Shown: positions 63,401 to 64,000 of the stretch, piece by piece | Numbering within the stretch: position 1 is the stretch's first letter | How the letters are laid out: every line of letters starts with the position of its first letter | NCBI RefSeq assembly: GCF_014805625.2 | Contig: NW_023998415.1 | Span: 5,260,597 to 5,324,596 of the forward strand | Length of the DNA: 64,000 nucleotides | Reading direction: 5' to 3' | DNA from: Glossina fuscipes | Lineage: Eukaryota; Arthropoda; Insecta; Diptera; Glossinidae | Made by a program: the position numbers and the translations under genes | The notes under the pieces: model-generated | The model's database searches: none | What the model was told of the DNA's origin: nothing | What the model saw: the letters and a program-made list of their open reading frames with translations, nothing else

Positions 63401-64000
63401 GTACGTGCATGAAAGATTATTTTGTCTTTCAAATGAAATTTGATTACGTAATTTTCGTACTGTCAGGTTTCAGTAATTGGTACTTGCAGCCACTCATTGC
63501 ATACGATCTAATACTTTGTTTTTGCATTTTGATAGCGAAATATTGGATTTGAATTTTTATAGGTGTTTTTACTAAAAAAATTTTTTATATTTTTGAAGCT
63601 GCACATATCGGCAGCGTGATACACACGATGGATAATCACCACTTGTGAACAAGTTACCGCAAGCTTATGTAAAGTCAGCCAACGTGGTTAAAACTTGTGC
63701 ACTTCCGCAATTAAATGGTAAATGTCGAATAAATCAGAAGATAGTCAGTCTTCTCTTTTCGCTTGGAATCACAAATTGTCTTAAAGAGTGAGCTTATCGC
63801 TGTGTTTGTGTCCTTTTATTGATTCAGATCTTTGCCCATAGCCAGAATTAGATTAAATTTCAATTTTACTACTTATCTCTAAATTGTTTTCAAAATCTGT
63901 GATTACAATAGTTTTCCATGACGACACTTGTATGAACGAGCACAAAGACGAAATGGTATACATGACAATTGCATTACATCCACATTTATAGACTCCGCTC
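63401..64000. other. Window end, no gene seen
   Basis: AT-rich sequence without a frame, repeat or RNA motif I can support. Confidence 0.4.

Overview
The window is nuclear DNA of an insect, most likely a higher fly. A tephritid-like fly is my best guess, but no sequence here proves the family. The evidence is AT-rich DNA full of (TA)n, (CT)n and poly-A/T tracts, short GT-AG introns (54-75 bp is common), non-LTR, mariner and LTR-type remnants, and several conserved animal genes whose closest remembered relatives are dipteran. There is no bacterial operon, CRISPR array or rRNA/tRNA locus. From memory, the D. melanogaster counterparts of several of these genes lie on chromosome arm 3L (Muller D); I could not check this.

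Layout. (1) 2995-3583 (+) holds the last two coding exons of an FBXL16-type F-box/LRR gene, followed by a very A/T-rich, probably 3'UTR plus intergenic stretch. (2) 9558-10415 (-) is RNA polymerase III subunit RPC8 (Polr3H), three exons. (3) 11851-13535 (-) is cytochrome c1 of respiratory complex III, six exons. (4) 15787-17150 (-) is a prostaglandin-E-synthase-2/Su(P)-like mitochondrial protein, two exons. (5) 17518-19985 (+) is a DH-PH Rho guanine exchange factor, three exons, sharing a 367-bp divergent promoter with gene 4. (6) 20119-21401 (-) is a BtpA-family TIM-barrel protein, four exons, converging tail-to-tail on gene 5. (7) 48909-52159 (+) is a secreted, probably GPI-anchored Mipp1-type histidine phosphatase, six coding exons.

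The 27.5 kb between genes 6 and 7, and the last 12 kb, contain no gene I can establish. They hold microsatellites, degenerate dispersed repeats, a probable solo LTR, a mariner transposase fragment (57.2 kb), non-LTR retrotransposon fragments (54.2, 62.0 and perhaps 63.2 kb), and a few short coding-like stretches that I cannot name.

The genes do not form one pathway. Three are housekeeping or mitochondrial functions packed closely at 9.5-21.4 kb. The most striking structure is inside intron 2 of the BtpA gene. A 207-bp insertion there is explained exactly by a double template switch: an inverted copy of the intron plus the adjoining edges of both exons, with 11-bp and 9-bp homology at the two junctions. 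The other point most worth checking is the apparent loss of the acidic residue of the HAE motif in the Mipp1-like phosphatase.
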